Positions 25,291-34,175 of a stretch of 64,000 bases of DNA are shown here, piece by piece. The DNA comes from Pseudomonadales bacterium (lineage in GTDB: Bacteria; Pseudomonadota; Gammaproteobacteria; Pseudomonadales; DT-91): contig JABSRQ010000015.1 in the NCBI GenBank assembly GCA_013215055.1, forward strand, positions 27,826 through 91,825. Reading direction: 5' to 3'. Below the pieces are notes generated by a model. That model saw only the letters and a program-made list of their open reading frames with translations. It did no database searches and had not been told where the DNA came from. Position numbers and translations under genes: made by a program. Position 1 is the first letter of the stretch, and each line of letters starts with the position of its first letter.

Positions 25291-28152
25291 ATGGAAGACT
25301 TGTCGGTAACGCCCAACTTCATTGGAAAACTAATAGGTAAAATTAAAGAAATTCGTACTTCAAATGACGGAATATCTTTAATTCACAAAAATAATAACGA
25401 AACAACCATACTATTCTCTGAATTAATCGATCTTCCAGTAGTTAAAACGAGCTTTTTAGGAAAAAAACTATCCCTTCAAACGATAAATGATAACTACAAT
25501 CTGTCCTTTTTAAATAAAGAGCATTTTCATCAATCGCTCGAGATTATCAATAAAAGAGCTATTCAAGGTATTACTGAGAATGCTCAAAGAGTCCATTCAA
25601 TATTTAAGAATAAAGCTATAGATGAATACTTCAGAGATTCTGAAGTAGAGTATTTAAATCAGGCAATCACCCCCTTAATCACCAATTATGAGTCTTCAAA
25701 GGAAAAGTGGAATAACTCATTTGATGCAAATGTTATTGATCAATTATCACTCATCTCTAGTTACATCCCATTAAAGGATAATATAAATCGAATCCGCAGT
25801 GAGTATGAGACGAAAACCCTAAGATTAAGAAAAGAATTTTATGATAAAACTGAATCTAATCCATTAACTGAGCAGCAAAGACTTGCAGTAATACGGAATA
25901 ATGATCGAAACCTTGTGTTGGCTGCGGCTGGAACAGGGAAAACCTCAGTTATGGTTGCTAAAGCTCTTGACCTGATAGAGTCTGGAAAAGCAAAAAAAGA
26001 AGAGATATTAATACTTGCCTACAATAAAGCAGCGTCTAAAGAATTAAAGGAAAGAATTATTCAGCGAGGCAGTTCATGTGGAATATCAGAGAATAATTGT
26101 CCAAGTATTTATACGTTTCATGCTTTAGGGCGTCAGATTTTGAAAGAAGCCAAAATACAGACATACCTTTCAGACTTTTCAGATGACCCCATTAAGCTTG
26201 AAATGTGGGTGTCTAAGTGGCTTGTAAATTATATTCAGGCAAGTCCTCAATCTCTAAAAACATTCATCGAACTATCATCTCAGCCGATTAACCCATTTGA
26301 TTTCAACTCTAAAGAAGAGTATGACGCATACGTTAGGGATAATGAGTATCGAACGCTTCAAGGAGAAAGAGTTAAAGGTTACCAAGAATTATTGATTGCA
26401 AACTGGCTTTTCATGAATAGTGTTGAATATGAATATGAAGCACCATACATAACCAAAAGGCGTATTGAAGTAGGCTTTGATTATCGCCCGGACTTTCACC
26501 TAAAGGGTTCGAACATCTACCTTGAACACTTTGGAATTGACAGGAACGGTAACACTAGAAAAGATATTGATAAAACTCAATATTCCCTAGAAATGGAGAG
26601 TAAAAGACAGTTACATAATGAATGTCAGACGATATTACTTGAGACATTTCATTATGACTGGATTGAAGATAACCTTGAAGATCGCTTGAAGTATCTCATG
26701 GACAAAACGGGGATTGAAATCAAGGAGAAGACACCTGAAGAACTATTTGAAGTCCTTAAGAATACAGGAACCATTGAAAAATGTGCGCAACGTTATTTAA
26801 AATGTTTACAGGCAATTCGAGTCGAGCGATTAGATAAAGAGCTAATTATCGACAGGTTAAAATCCAATAAGATTGTAAAAGCGGTGCAATATAGTGAAAT
26901 TCTAGATTCATTACATAGTGATTATGTCAAAGAACTCGATGAACAAGGAAAAATAGATTTTGACGACATGATCATAAGGGCAATCAGCACAGTAAATTCC
27001 GGAGCTTTTACTCCTTCATGGAAACATATTCTTGTAGACGAATTTCAAGACATATCAAAAGCAAGAATGGACTTTTTAAATGCTCTTGTTGATCATGGAA
27101 AAAATCCGATATTAACTGTCGTCGGCGATGACTGGCAGTCCATCTACAGGTTTTCTGGCGGAAAGCTTGAATTGACAACTCGATTTAATGATTTGGTTGG
27201 TAGTCACAGCCTAACAAAACTAGAGAAGACCTTCCGTTATAACAATAGTATTGCTAATACAGCTGGTACTTTTGTGATGAAGAATCCTGAGCAATATGAA
27301 AAGCATGTTACCACCCATACACACGTTGACTCTTCCCAAGTCTACCTTTTAGATAGCAAAGTTGATAATAAGAATAACTTAGAAGATAAAGCTATTCAGA
27401 TCATAAATACTATAAAGAAAAATGATCCAACAGGTTCGATTGCTATTCTCGCAAGATATAGATATTTGCTAAATAACATAAAAGAAAATGTTAAATCAAA
27501 CACACCCATTTCTAACGTAAAATACTGGACGTTTCATGGATCAAAAGGGTTAGAGGCTGATTACTGCATTTTAGTCGGCTTCTTCCAAGGAAAATCTGGG
27601 TTTCCTAACATGAATAAAGAAGAAGCTGTAGTTGAATCATTGCTACCAAGCTTGGATAGTTTCCCACATTCCGAAGAACGCAGATTGCTATATGTTGCAA
27701 TAACCAGAGCTAAGAAAAAATGTTATTTAATAGCAGACTCAATGGCACCTTCAGAGTTCATCAATGAACTATTAACCCCTCAATACGACCTGCATATTGC
27801 ATCTCAAACGTTTGAAGAACGCTATAGGAAGATATTTAAATGTCCGATATGTACTGATGGATATTTCCGTTTAGTATCCGGGAAGTATGGTGAATTTTAT
27901 AGCTGTTCTTCAGGATCGATATGCAACTCTAAACCAAGAAAGTGTGAAAGTTGTGGTGCACCATCTATAGACACCCACAAGGAGAGTGTTTGCAATAATG
28001 TGACATGCGGGCATAAAAAACCTATTTGCGATCGTTGCGGCAGACCGATGAAATTGAAGGATGGTAAATTTGGAAAAAAATTTTTTGGGTGTACGGGCTT
28101 CGGAATCAAGGACGACCAATGTAAGCATACTAGAAAGTATATTGGTGTTTAA
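25291..28152 (+). CDS. UvrD/HelD-family DNA helicase with C-terminal zinc ribbons
   Basis: A superfamily 1 helicase of 953 residues. N-terminal about 190 residues are specific to the protein. The motor has motif I AAAGTGKTSVM (about 211-221), DEFQDIS (motif II), GDDWQSIYRFSGG (motif III), FHGSKGLEAD (motif V) and LLYVAITRAKKKC (motif VI). Between motifs is an insertion with FDYRPDFHL and IYLEHFG, the nuclease-like insert seen in HelD-type enzymes. The last 100 residues hold several CxxC pairs (CPIC, CESC, CDRC) resembling topoisomerase zinc ribbons. It is probably an anti-phage or repair helicase; the target is unknown. Confidence 0.88.
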   Translation: MEDLSVTPNFIGKLIGKIKEIRTSNDGISLIHKNNNETTILFSELIDLPVVKTSFLGKKLSLQTINDNYNLSFLNKEHFHQSLEIINKRAIQGITENAQRVHSIFKNKAIDEYFRDSEVEYLNQAITPLITNYESSKEKWNNSFDANVIDQLSLISSYIPLKDNINRIRSEYETKTLRLRKEFYDKTESNPLTEQQRLAVIRNNDRNLVLAAAGTGKTSVMVAKALDLIESGKAKKEEILILAYNKAASKELKERIIQRGSSCGISENNCPSIYTFHALGRQILKEAKIQTYLSDFSDDPIKLEMWVSKWLVNYIQASPQSLKTFIELSSQPINPFDFNSKEEYDAYVRDNEYRTLQGERVKGYQELLIANWLFMNSVEYEYEAPYITKRRIEVGFDYRPDFHLKGSNIYLEHFGIDRNGNTRKDIDKTQYSLEMESKRQLHNECQTILLETFHYDWIEDNLEDRLKYLMDKTGIEIKEKTPEELFEVLKNTGTIEKCAQRYLKCLQAIRVERLDKELIIDRLKSNKIVKAVQYSEILDSLHSDYVKELDEQGKIDFDDMIIRAISTVNSGAFTPSWKHILVDEFQDISKARMDFLNALVDHGKNPILTVVGDDWQSIYRFSGGKLELTTRFNDLVGSHSLTKLEKTFRYNNSIANTAGTFVMKNPEQYEKHVTTHTHVDSSQVYLLDSKVDNKNNLEDKAIQIINTIKKNDPTGSIAILARYRYLLNNIKENVKSNTPISNVKYWTFHGSKGLEADYCILVGFFQGKSGFPNMNKEEAVVESLLPSLDSFPHSEERRLLYVAITRAKKKCYLIADSMAPSEFINELLTPQYDLHIASQTFEERYRKIFKCPICTDGYFRLVSGKYGEFYSCSSGSICNSKPRKCESCGAPSIDTHKESVCNNVTCGHKKPICDRCGRPMKLKDGKFGKKFFGCTGFGIKDDQCKHTRKYIGV

Positions 28153-28210
28153 TCAGACACATAGCCTCCGACAGTTGAGGCGGGCGTTATACCTAAATGA
28201 GTTCTGCTAA

Positions 28211-29260
28211 ATGTTAGATTTCGAGTACGATTTTCCAATTTATGCGCAACGAATAATCGACAAATTGGTCGAACGAAATTGGCTGATTCATTCTTTGCGT
28301 TTAGACAATAAAAATGACATATATAACCCGGCAGGTTTTTTATACAACGCGGAGTATAATAATCTTGAATATACTATTCATTTAGACCTAAATATCTATC
28401 AATATGTACTAAGTGCATATAAGAAGAGAAATAAAAAGGATCTACATAGAGATGCCATAGCGCTAATAGTATTTGCAAAGTTTACAAATATAATTTTTGA
28501 CCCGACTATCGCTATATATGAAAAATTAAACTATTTAGATGAATGCCCTGATGAAATAATCGATGATCTGTCACTTTTTAGAAAGATTGATAATTCAAAT
28601 ATGGATGCATTAGCTGATTTCGCTCTAGGTTATTCTAATCAGATTCCATTGGCGGAAATATCACCAATTGAAAGGGATAAACTAAAATGCAACCTTATTC
28701 AATATAGACGATTAAAACGGTGGGATACATTCTATCTGTTCACTCTAAAAATAACTGAACTCTATTATTTCGACAATTCTAAAAATGAGGAAAAGGTCAG
28801 TAAATTTTTAGATTGGTGTTTTAAAGATTTTCTTTATTCACTTGTAGCAATATCATTTGTTCTAATGTTGCTGGGTAAAGTACCTTTATCAAAGCTTATG
28901 AAGTATAAGCTAAGTATGAGTAATAATGATAAGAGAAAATCACTGGTCAATATGACTTGGGATCTTTTTCTGATTGATAAATTCTTTGAACAATGGGTAC
29001 AAAAAGTAAAAGGTAAAGAGTTCCTATATGCAAGTAACGATGCGCCATTAAAGGAAGTTCTGGAAATTGCCATCTCGATACAAGAAGAAGGCAACGGCAA
29101 TCATTTACAAGAAGTTATCTCTACATCTCTGATCAATAAAATCAATGAAGTTAGCTGCATGATGAAAGAAACTGAAGGCAGGAATATAAATGATGTTAGT
29201 GATTTTAAAACGTATAGAGATAAGCTAATTAACCAAGCAGAAACGGTTGTTCTGTCATGA
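28211..29260 (+). CDS. Hypothetical protein, 349 aa
   Basis: I do not recognise this protein. It is soluble in its first two thirds (FEYDFPIYAQRIIDKL, then a strand-rich NLEYTIHLDLNIYQYVL). One possible membrane or buried segment lies near residue 210-225 (LYSLVAISFVLMLLGKV). The rest is Lys/Asn-rich, as are its neighbours. Start ATG 28211 lacks a good ribosome-binding site. It follows the helicase by 58 bases and precedes the DUF5677-like gene on the same strand, so the three might be one unit, though the spacer ends GGGCGTTATAC and GGACGTTAAAC look like cassette borders. Confidence 0.6.
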   Translation: MLDFEYDFPIYAQRIIDKLVERNWLIHSLRLDNKNDIYNPAGFLYNAEYNNLEYTIHLDLNIYQYVLSAYKKRNKKDLHRDAIALIVFAKFTNIIFDPTIAIYEKLNYLDECPDEIIDDLSLFRKIDNSNMDALADFALGYSNQIPLAEISPIERDKLKCNLIQYRRLKRWDTFYLFTLKITELYYFDNSKNEEKVSKFLDWCFKDFLYSLVAISFVLMLLGKVPLSKLMKYKLSMSNNDKRKSLVNMTWDLFLIDKFFEQWVQKVKGKEFLYASNDAPLKEVLEIAISIQEEGNGNHLQEVISTSLINKINEVSCMMKETEGRNINDVSDFKTYRDKLINQAETVVLS

Positions 29261-29297
29261 ATTCGGCCACACTCAACAAGTGTAGCCCACTTTTTTT

Positions 29298-29313
29298 GTC
29301 CGCTTAAGCGGAC
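29298..29313. repeat. 16-bp perfect palindrome between two island genes
   Basis: GTCCGCTTAAGCGGAC reads the same on both strands. It lies in the spacer between the 349 aa and 268 aa proteins, after a small stem AAGTG/CACTT and a T run, and runs straight into GTTAAAC. It may be part of a weak terminator or of a cassette recombination site. Confidence 0.5.
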
Positions 29314-29338
29314 GTTAAACTCTAGGAGAGATAGGAAG

Positions 29339-30145
29339 TTGAAGGAGTATCGTTCAATAGATGAATATAAGCTTGCTGTCGATTCACTGCACAGCGTATG
29401 TGGACTTATTCTATTTTCTTTTGCCTCTCATGAGTGCAGCGAAAAGGATATTATCCTAAGAAACTCTGTAGCTAAGGCATCAATGTCCCTAAAAGGGATT
29501 TTTTCTCTTTGGGAAATTGAAAATTATCAAGATTGCTGGGTTCTTTACCGATCATTACAAGATCGCTTTTTTCATATAAACCATTTAAATGAAAACAATC
29601 TATTTAAAGAATTTTCTGATTGGTCTTTTTATGAGCAAATGAAGTCCCATAATCTAATGAAAAGTGACTTAGATTTTAAAGGTACATTCGAAGACATTGC
29701 CTTAAATAATTCCTCTAAAAATAAAGACAGGTATAAGTATTTGTCAAAAAACAAGCCCTCATGGAGAAGGCCGAAAGCCAGAGATGTTGCAAAAGAAATG
29801 GATATGGGCTTTTTATATAAATTTGGATACGACTTGGCATCAGCACATGTTCACCCTATGGCCAATGATGGCCAAGAAGACTTCCATACTATTACGAAGA
29901 TACCACCAATACACAAATTTCCCTCACATATCACAGTTATCAATAATTCTATTCTCATATGTACCATGATTATTCAGGAAGCAATGAATGGTAGTTCATT
30001 CAAATGGAGAAGAGTGTTGTGGGATTATATCGATCAGATAAGATCTTTTCTGGATGTTGGCTCAAATGATTATCAGCTTACATTTATAAAACTCGCAAAG
30101 TCTCACCAAGAACTGGGCTTATGTGAAGAGGCTGGCGTTATATGA
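29339..30145 (+). CDS. DUF5677-like protein, 268 aa
   Basis: The protein is soluble and helix-rich, with family-like features in AKASMSLKGIFSLWE, DCWVLYRSLQDRFFHINHL and YDLASAHVHPMANDG. These read like DUF5677, an all-helical family of unknown function often met in defence islands and integron cassettes. The start is TTG 29339, preceded by AGGAGAGATAGGAAG. Its 3' end overlaps the first of two tandem hairpins (30126-30204). The family call is tentative; no catalytic motif can be named. Confidence 0.55.
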   Translation: MKEYRSIDEYKLAVDSLHSVCGLILFSFASHECSEKDIILRNSVAKASMSLKGIFSLWEIENYQDCWVLYRSLQDRFFHINHLNENNLFKEFSDWSFYEQMKSHNLMKSDLDFKGTFEDIALNNSSKNKDRYKYLSKNKPSWRRPKARDVAKEMDMGFLYKFGYDLASAHVHPMANDGQEDFHTITKIPPIHKFPSHITVINNSILICTMIIQEAMNGSSFKWRRVLWDYIDQIRSFLDVGSNDYQLTFIKLAKSHQELGLCEEAGVI

Positions 30146-30204
30146 CACCTCAATATCCGCTTTAGCCTCTTTGCAGGCATCCGATTAAGCTAACCAATGC
30201 CTGC
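30126..30204 (+). other. Tandem hairpins at the end of the DUF5677-like gene
   Basis: Two stems follow each other. AAGAGGCT (30126-30133) pairs with AGCCTCTT (30164-30171). Then GCAGGCAT (30173-30180) pairs with ATGCCTGC (30197-30204). Both are perfect 8-bp stems with loops of about 30 and 16 bases. The first stem includes the gene's last codons. A terminator or RNA-stabilising role is possible; no long T run follows. Confidence 0.4.
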
Positions 30205-30288
30205 TCATAACACCTTCCAACAAGACCAATTAATCGAGAGTTAAATATAGACTGTCAGACTAGTCTGCATACATACCTCCATCAAAAC

Positions 30289-31011
30289 TTATTTGCACCG
30301 TGCAGCCATAACCCGATTCTTATTACCCTGTATATTTTCAATCCTCACCGCCCGATCACACTCCCACAGACTCACCGGATACATTTTATCCCAAGCACCC
30401 ATCAATTGAGCCTGTGACTTACTCATGCGGTAACGCTTGTACGTTGCATCCATATACAGGTAGGTACGCGCTATACGCCCTCTAGCCCCAATAGGCGGCT
30501 CTGCCTTCCCGTTAGCTATCTTCATGTCGCAACTACCGAAACCGCTGTCAGCATCAACCTCGGCGACAAAGTTATAATTGCTACGCATAGCATTGACTGC
30601 ACCGATGGCAGGAAACAGGTTGTACATGTCGGATTGCATGTGCCGGTATTCAAGGTTTATCTTTCCTGCGCACTTACGCCCCTTAAAGCGCTTTCCTTTA
30701 CTACTAACACACGCCTTATGCCCTTCTCTCCATTCAGCAAATGTCCGGCCAAAGTTTTCAGCAGGTACAACGTGTTCCCACTCTACTTTCTTGGCTCGCT
30801 TTTTATGCTTCTCAGTGGTGAATCCCAATGGAGGTGTAATGTACTTTTTAGCATCAAAAGCAGCGGCACAGTATATGGTTTCACGATGATCAACGTAGAC
30901 CTCGCGCTCTAAGTACTTTTTGGCCTTACTGAAAGATTGGATTGATTCATTCCCGGCTGCGAAGCTAGAAACAGAGTACAGCAAGGCTGTAATGATCATT
31001 AAGTATTTCAA
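30289..31011 (-). CDS. endA: Secreted endonuclease I (EndA/Dns/Vvn family)
   Basis: A secreted, metal-dependent, nonspecific DNase of 240 residues. The signal peptide is about residues 1-18 (ends SSFAAG). The beta-beta-alpha-metal active site has the general base His in EWEHVVPAENFG and the metal-binding Asn in DMYNLFPAIGAVNAMRSNY. Eight Cys residues would form the disulfides typical of Vvn and Dns nucleases. It may degrade DNA in the periplasm or outside, including incoming DNA. Such genes are usually in the core genome, so its place inside the island is notable. The gene points toward the DUF5677-like gene and is transcribed alone. Confidence 0.92.
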   Translation of the reverse strand: MKYLMIITALLYSVSSFAAGNESIQSFSKAKKYLEREVYVDHRETIYCAAAFDAKKYITPPLGFTTEKHKKRAKKVEWEHVVPAENFGRTFAEWREGHKACVSSKGKRFKGRKCAGKINLEYRHMQSDMYNLFPAIGAVNAMRSNYNFVAEVDADSGFGSCDMKIANGKAEPPIGARGRIARTYLYMDATYKRYRMSKSQAQLMGAWDKMYPVSLWECDRAVRIENIQGNKNRVMAARCK

Positions 31012-31091
31012 TTTAATGGGCCTTTACTCTCTCCATTAGGGATGAATTTCATAGCAAAATAACAGGATCTTTAAAAATCAGAGTAAGATAT

Positions 31092-31457
31092 TTAACCCAC
31101 CTCATATCCATTTAAAATAAGAATACTCTTCAACTCTTCGAAATCAGTATTATTCGGCATATCAACAATAAAATCATTTTTTGTAATATCCTCTAAAAGA
31201 AATTCAAGCCTTAAAGATCTTTGAGAGACTTTGATCGAGTTGACCTCAGTTTTTAAAAATTGTTCATATATACCACGAGTTCGATGAGTACAACAAAACA
31301 TGACCCCTTCAGAATGTAAAATTAGCCACAATATAGGAATAGTCGAATTGGGTTTAAATGAGGTTTTTATACCGGCTCTAAAAGCCCCTTCCTTTATTGA
31401 TGACAAATTACTAAGTATTTTTACAGGTAACTCTGTTTGATCTTTATATATTTTCAT
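31092..31457 (-). CDS. Hypothetical protein, 121 aa
   Basis: I do not recognise this small soluble protein. Alternating strands are suggested by STIPILWLILHSEGVMFCC, SIKVSQRSLRLEFLLED and a final helix FEELKSILILNG, which gives an alpha/beta look. It is transcribed away from the restriction-modification controller gene, and the two starts are 119 bases apart, so the shared spacer with the controller operator could affect both. A link to the restriction system is possible but unproven. Confidence 0.55.
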   Translation of the reverse strand: MKIYKDQTELPVKILSNLSSIKEGAFRAGIKTSFKPNSTIPILWLILHSEGVMFCCTHRTRGIYEQFLKTEVNSIKVSQRSLRLEFLLEDITKNDFIVDMPNNTDFEELKSILILNGYEVG

Positions 31458-31524
31458 ACAAGAGACTTCTTTCTGCTACTTTCTCGGTTATTTAAGCATC
31501 TCTTATATCAAAAAAATATTTACA

Positions 31525-31557
31525 TTGCTACTTATAGTCTGTAGACCTATAAGTAGC
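31525..31557 (+). promoter_or_regulatory. Controller-protein operator (C-box) and promoter of the restriction operon
   Basis: GCTACTTATAG (31527-31537) and CTATAAGTAGC (31547-31557) are perfect 11-bp arms around TCTGTAGAC; the core ACTTATAGTC..GACCTATAAGT resembles the C-boxes of type II controller proteins. A promoter fits over it: TTGCTA (31525-31530), 17-base spacer, TATAAG (31548-31553). The controller ATG lies at 31577, so the leader would be very short. Binding would let the controller gate its own operon. Confidence 0.72.
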
Positions 31558-31576
31558 ATTATCAATAAGATTAAAT

Positions 31577-31810
31577 ATGTCCAATAGAAACAAAACCTTA
31601 GACTCGCCCCTAATCGAGAATACAGCAAGAAACATTAAGCAGATCCGTTTAAAGCTAGGTCTATCGCAGGAAGATTTAGCAGCCCTATCGGGTCTTCACA
31701 GAACATACATTGGATCAGTTGAACGTGGAGAAAGGAATATTACTCTTACTACACTAGAAAAATTGTCAGAAACACTTGGCGTTGCGCCTGAAAAACTACT
31801 TGAGAAGTAA
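31577..31810 (+). CDS. XRE-family controller protein of the type II restriction-modification system
   Basis: The 77-residue protein is one helix-turn-helix domain of the XRE type: NIKQIRLKLGLSQEDLAALS, then HRTYIGSVERGERNIT and LEKLSETLGV. Size, sequence and place directly before an endonuclease gene mark it as a C protein, which delays restriction until methylation is complete. A long palindromic C-box lies just upstream. Its TAA stop shares a base with the endonuclease ATG (TAATG), so the two are translationally coupled. Confidence 0.88.
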   Translation: MSNRNKTLDSPLIENTARNIKQIRLKLGLSQEDLAALSGLHRTYIGSVERGERNITLTTLEKLSETLGVAPEKLLEK

Positions 31811-32541
31811 TGATGAGTCATGATGAGAAAGGAATTCCAAAGGATATATTAGAACTCTGCAAGAAGGTAACCGCTAAGAGAGCTAGAACCGTAATTGACC
31901 ACCTTTTAGTGCATGAGTACATTACAACGGAGGAGCTCAAAAACACATACGGTTACGATCATCCTCCGAGAGCTATCAGAGATGTAAGAGAGCAAGGAAT
32001 CCCTCTTGAGACGTTTAAAGTTATCAGCACAACAACAGGAAGGAAGATTGGCGCCTACAGATTTGATAAGAATAATAAAGTAAAGAATGGGAGAATCGGT
32101 GGACGTTCTGCTTTCCCAAAATCGTTCAAAGACGCTTTGATTGAAAGGTATGACTCAAGAATCACCACAACTAACGAAAAAATAGAACCTCGATATCTTC
32201 AAATAGATCATCGAATTCCATACGAAGTAGCAGGAAATGAAGCTGAGCTATCAAACTTAGATGAATTTATGCTACTAGATGCTTCTGCTCAAAGAGCAAA
32301 AAGTTGGTCGTGCGAAAGTTGTGAAAATTTTAAGCACCTCCATAGTACAGATACCTGTAGACGATGCTTCTGGGCATTTCCTGAAAAATATGATCATGTT
32401 GCAATGAAGGAAGAAAGGACGTTATCGATTACTTGGAGCCAAGACGAAATCAATGCGTATAACCAATTGTGCAACAAAGCTAACAATTTGAAAACTACGC
32501 CTCAAGCACTAATAAAACAGTTATTTAAAGACGAAAGCTAG
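31810..32541 (+). CDS. Type II restriction endonuclease, HNH type
   Basis: The 243-residue protein has an N-terminal winged-helix-like region (TARTVIDHLLVHEYITTEEL followed by GYDHPPRAIRDVREQGIPLE). Then comes an HNH core with QIDHRIPYEV (about 131-140) and NLDEFMLL, and a four-Cys zinc site (CESC near 171, CRRC near 185). The last 60 residues are basic and helical. Position between a C protein gene and a DNA adenine methyltransferase gene supports a restriction enzyme. The recognised sequence cannot be told. The N-terminal HTH suggests that part of target reading is done by it. Confidence 0.82.
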   Translation: MMSHDEKGIPKDILELCKKVTAKRARTVIDHLLVHEYITTEELKNTYGYDHPPRAIRDVREQGIPLETFKVISTTTGRKIGAYRFDKNNKVKNGRIGGRSAFPKSFKDALIERYDSRITTTNEKIEPRYLQIDHRIPYEVAGNEAELSNLDEFMLLDASAQRAKSWSCESCENFKHLHSTDTCRRCFWAFPEKYDHVAMKEERTLSITWSQDEINAYNQLCNKANNLKTTPQALIKQLFKDES

Positions 32542-32603
32542 CAAATAACCCCCTCTTTTTAACGGTAATATTAGAGTGGATAAGGAAATGTTTCTTCTAG
32601 CTA

Positions 32604-33497
32604 TTACGAAAAAATTGCCAGCTGCTCATTTCGCTTAATACCCAATTTATTTTTTTCAACAAGAGCAGGAGATAGGTAGAGAGACTCTATAGTTATATCA
32701 TCTCTACCTAATAAAATAGCTTGAGCTGATCGACCAGCATCCAACCCTACTTTCTGCAAATTAAGAAAATCCGGTAACTCTTTCCCATAAGACTTATCAC
32801 CGCACGTCCCATCAAATGAGAGCAGGAATGGAACCCCTCTTTTATTCAGATCTGCCATCCCTTCAATCAACAGTTCTAAATCTAATAAGTACGCATACCT
32901 AGAATCTTTTTTATTACTCGTGCCCTGCCAAGGAGGATCCATATAAACAATATCTTCAGCTGCTGCCGAAGATAATATTTCCATGAAGTCACCAGCAATC
33001 ATTTCTGATTTACCCTTTAACATAGAAGATATCATTAATGACTCCTTTTCAACTTTCTTAGGATTCATTCCCAACCTTCTATTGTCAGCTGATTGATTAA
33101 AGTCTCCATTCCCATTGAATCTAATTGCATTTTTTACGCATCTAGCAACTAAATACAGAAACTGCACTGGATCTTTATCTTTATTAAACTCATCTCTTAT
33201 TTTGAGAAAGTAAGCCTTAGGATCATCTAATTGTGCGTGCCATATTGAAGAATATTGTGTAGCCACATATTCGGGCTGATTGACTATAAGCTTCCACAAC
33301 TCCACAAGAGGAGAAAACTTATCCCCTATTACGTAGCCGACTCCCATTTTGTTAGCTGCTGACGCTAGAGTTATAGCTGCTGAGCCAGCAAAGGGTTCAT
33401 ACAAGCGGCCTGTAACATCATATTCAATATTTGTAAGTATTTTTTCAGCTAACTTACGCTTACTACCCTGATATGGAATAACATGCGGTATTCTCAT
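32604..33497 (-). CDS. D12-class N6-adenine DNA methyltransferase
   Basis: The 297-residue protein has the alpha-class order of motifs: PYQGSKRKLAEKIL (motif X), LYEPFAGSAAITLA (motif I, AdoMet binding) and VYMDPPWQGT (motif IV, catalytic DPPW). It would protect host DNA against the HNH endonuclease encoded convergently 62 bases away. Its start overlaps the stop of the HARE-HTH gene by 4 bases (ATGA), so these two form one operon. Adenine modification is from the DPPW motif; the target sequence is unknown. Confidence 0.9.
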   Translation of the reverse strand: MRIPHVIPYQGSKRKLAEKILTNIEYDVTGRLYEPFAGSAAITLASAANKMGVGYVIGDKFSPLVELWKLIVNQPEYVATQYSSIWHAQLDDPKAYFLKIRDEFNKDKDPVQFLYLVARCVKNAIRFNGNGDFNQSADNRRLGMNPKKVEKESLMISSMLKGKSEMIAGDFMEILSSAAAEDIVYMDPPWQGTSNKKDSRYAYLLDLELLIEGMADLNKRGVPFLLSFDGTCGDKSYGKELPDFLNLQKVGLDAGRSAQAILLGRDDITIESLYLSPALVEKNKLGIKRNEQLAIFS

Positions 33498-33787
33498 TTT
33501 TCTAAATCTCTTTCCAAAAACAATTCGTCAATAAAAACACTGTAATATATTGCTCCTCCCCTCTTTGAGGCCTGAAACAATAGGGCCTCACCTTTTTCGA
33601 TTCGCCTCTTTTCTCTCCTATAAATGATTGAATAAAGCGATTTATTAGGTGTTTTTCCAGTGAGGGAGTTAGGAGAACGATTTATTATATTCTCAACTAT
33701 TTCATTAATAGTTAATGGCTCTTTTTCTTCCAATAGAACATCAATCATTAACTGTTCTAAAGAGCTAACATTTCTATTCCAAGACAT
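33494..33787 (-). CDS. HARE-HTH domain protein linked to the methyltransferase
   Basis: A 97-residue winged-helix protein. SLEQLMIDVLLEEKEPLTIN and EIVENIINRSPN followed by GKTPNKSLYSIIYRREKR match the HARE-HTH pattern (L..xVLxxxxxPLtxxEI..., GKTPxxTLxxxl), a domain tied to restriction and chromatin-like DNA recognition. It starts ATG 33787 and overlaps the methyltransferase start by 4 bases. It may help target recognition or regulate expression. It is not part of the best known C-R-M arrangement, so it is a useful detail of this system. Confidence 0.7.
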   Translation of the reverse strand: MSWNRNVSSLEQLMIDVLLEEKEPLTINEIVENIINRSPNSLTGKTPNKSLYSIIYRREKRRIEKGEALLFQASKRGGAIYYSVFIDELFLERDLEK

Positions 33788-34175
33788 AAGCTTCCAATTT
33801 TTTCACATCGTAGCATGCCAAAGCATGCCACGCCAGAAAAACAACTGTCCATTCATACAGCAGTCTGTATTTTAAATCTGCAAAGACATCTAATCAAGTA
33901 ACTTTATATTTATCAAATTGTTATTTTTTGACAAACCACCCACAAAATTGAATTATCGCAATTTTTTTCAGATAATTCAGAATTACCTAAGCATAACGGG
34001 ACTCAACAAACTGAGTTCACACTTCGTATAGGCTCAATAATTAAAGAAGTAAAATTTATCCTGTAATAAATTTATCGTTCGCCCAGTCCATTAGAACAGG
34101 GTAATAGGCCGCTGCCAATTAAACATTCTTAACCTATACTAAAGCTTGTAATATTAGATACTTAGAAGTTCAAAT
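33788..34175. other. Intergenic region, no gene found
   Basis: About 390 A+T-rich bases separate the divergent HARE-HTH gene and the Dna2-like gene. They must hold both promoters. One inverted repeat, GAATTATC and GATAATTC (about 33951-33979), has 8-bp arms and a 13-base loop. I see nothing else. Confidence 0.5.

Noticed and set aside
28153..29339. True integron attC sites
   Set aside because: Only the GTT-type right halves are visible. I could not find matching left halves with the right spacing, and no integron integrase is present. Kept as a low-interest finding only.
33951..33979. GAATTATC/GATAATTC inverted repeat as a terminator
   Set aside because: It lies between divergent genes with no T run; at most a weak operator.
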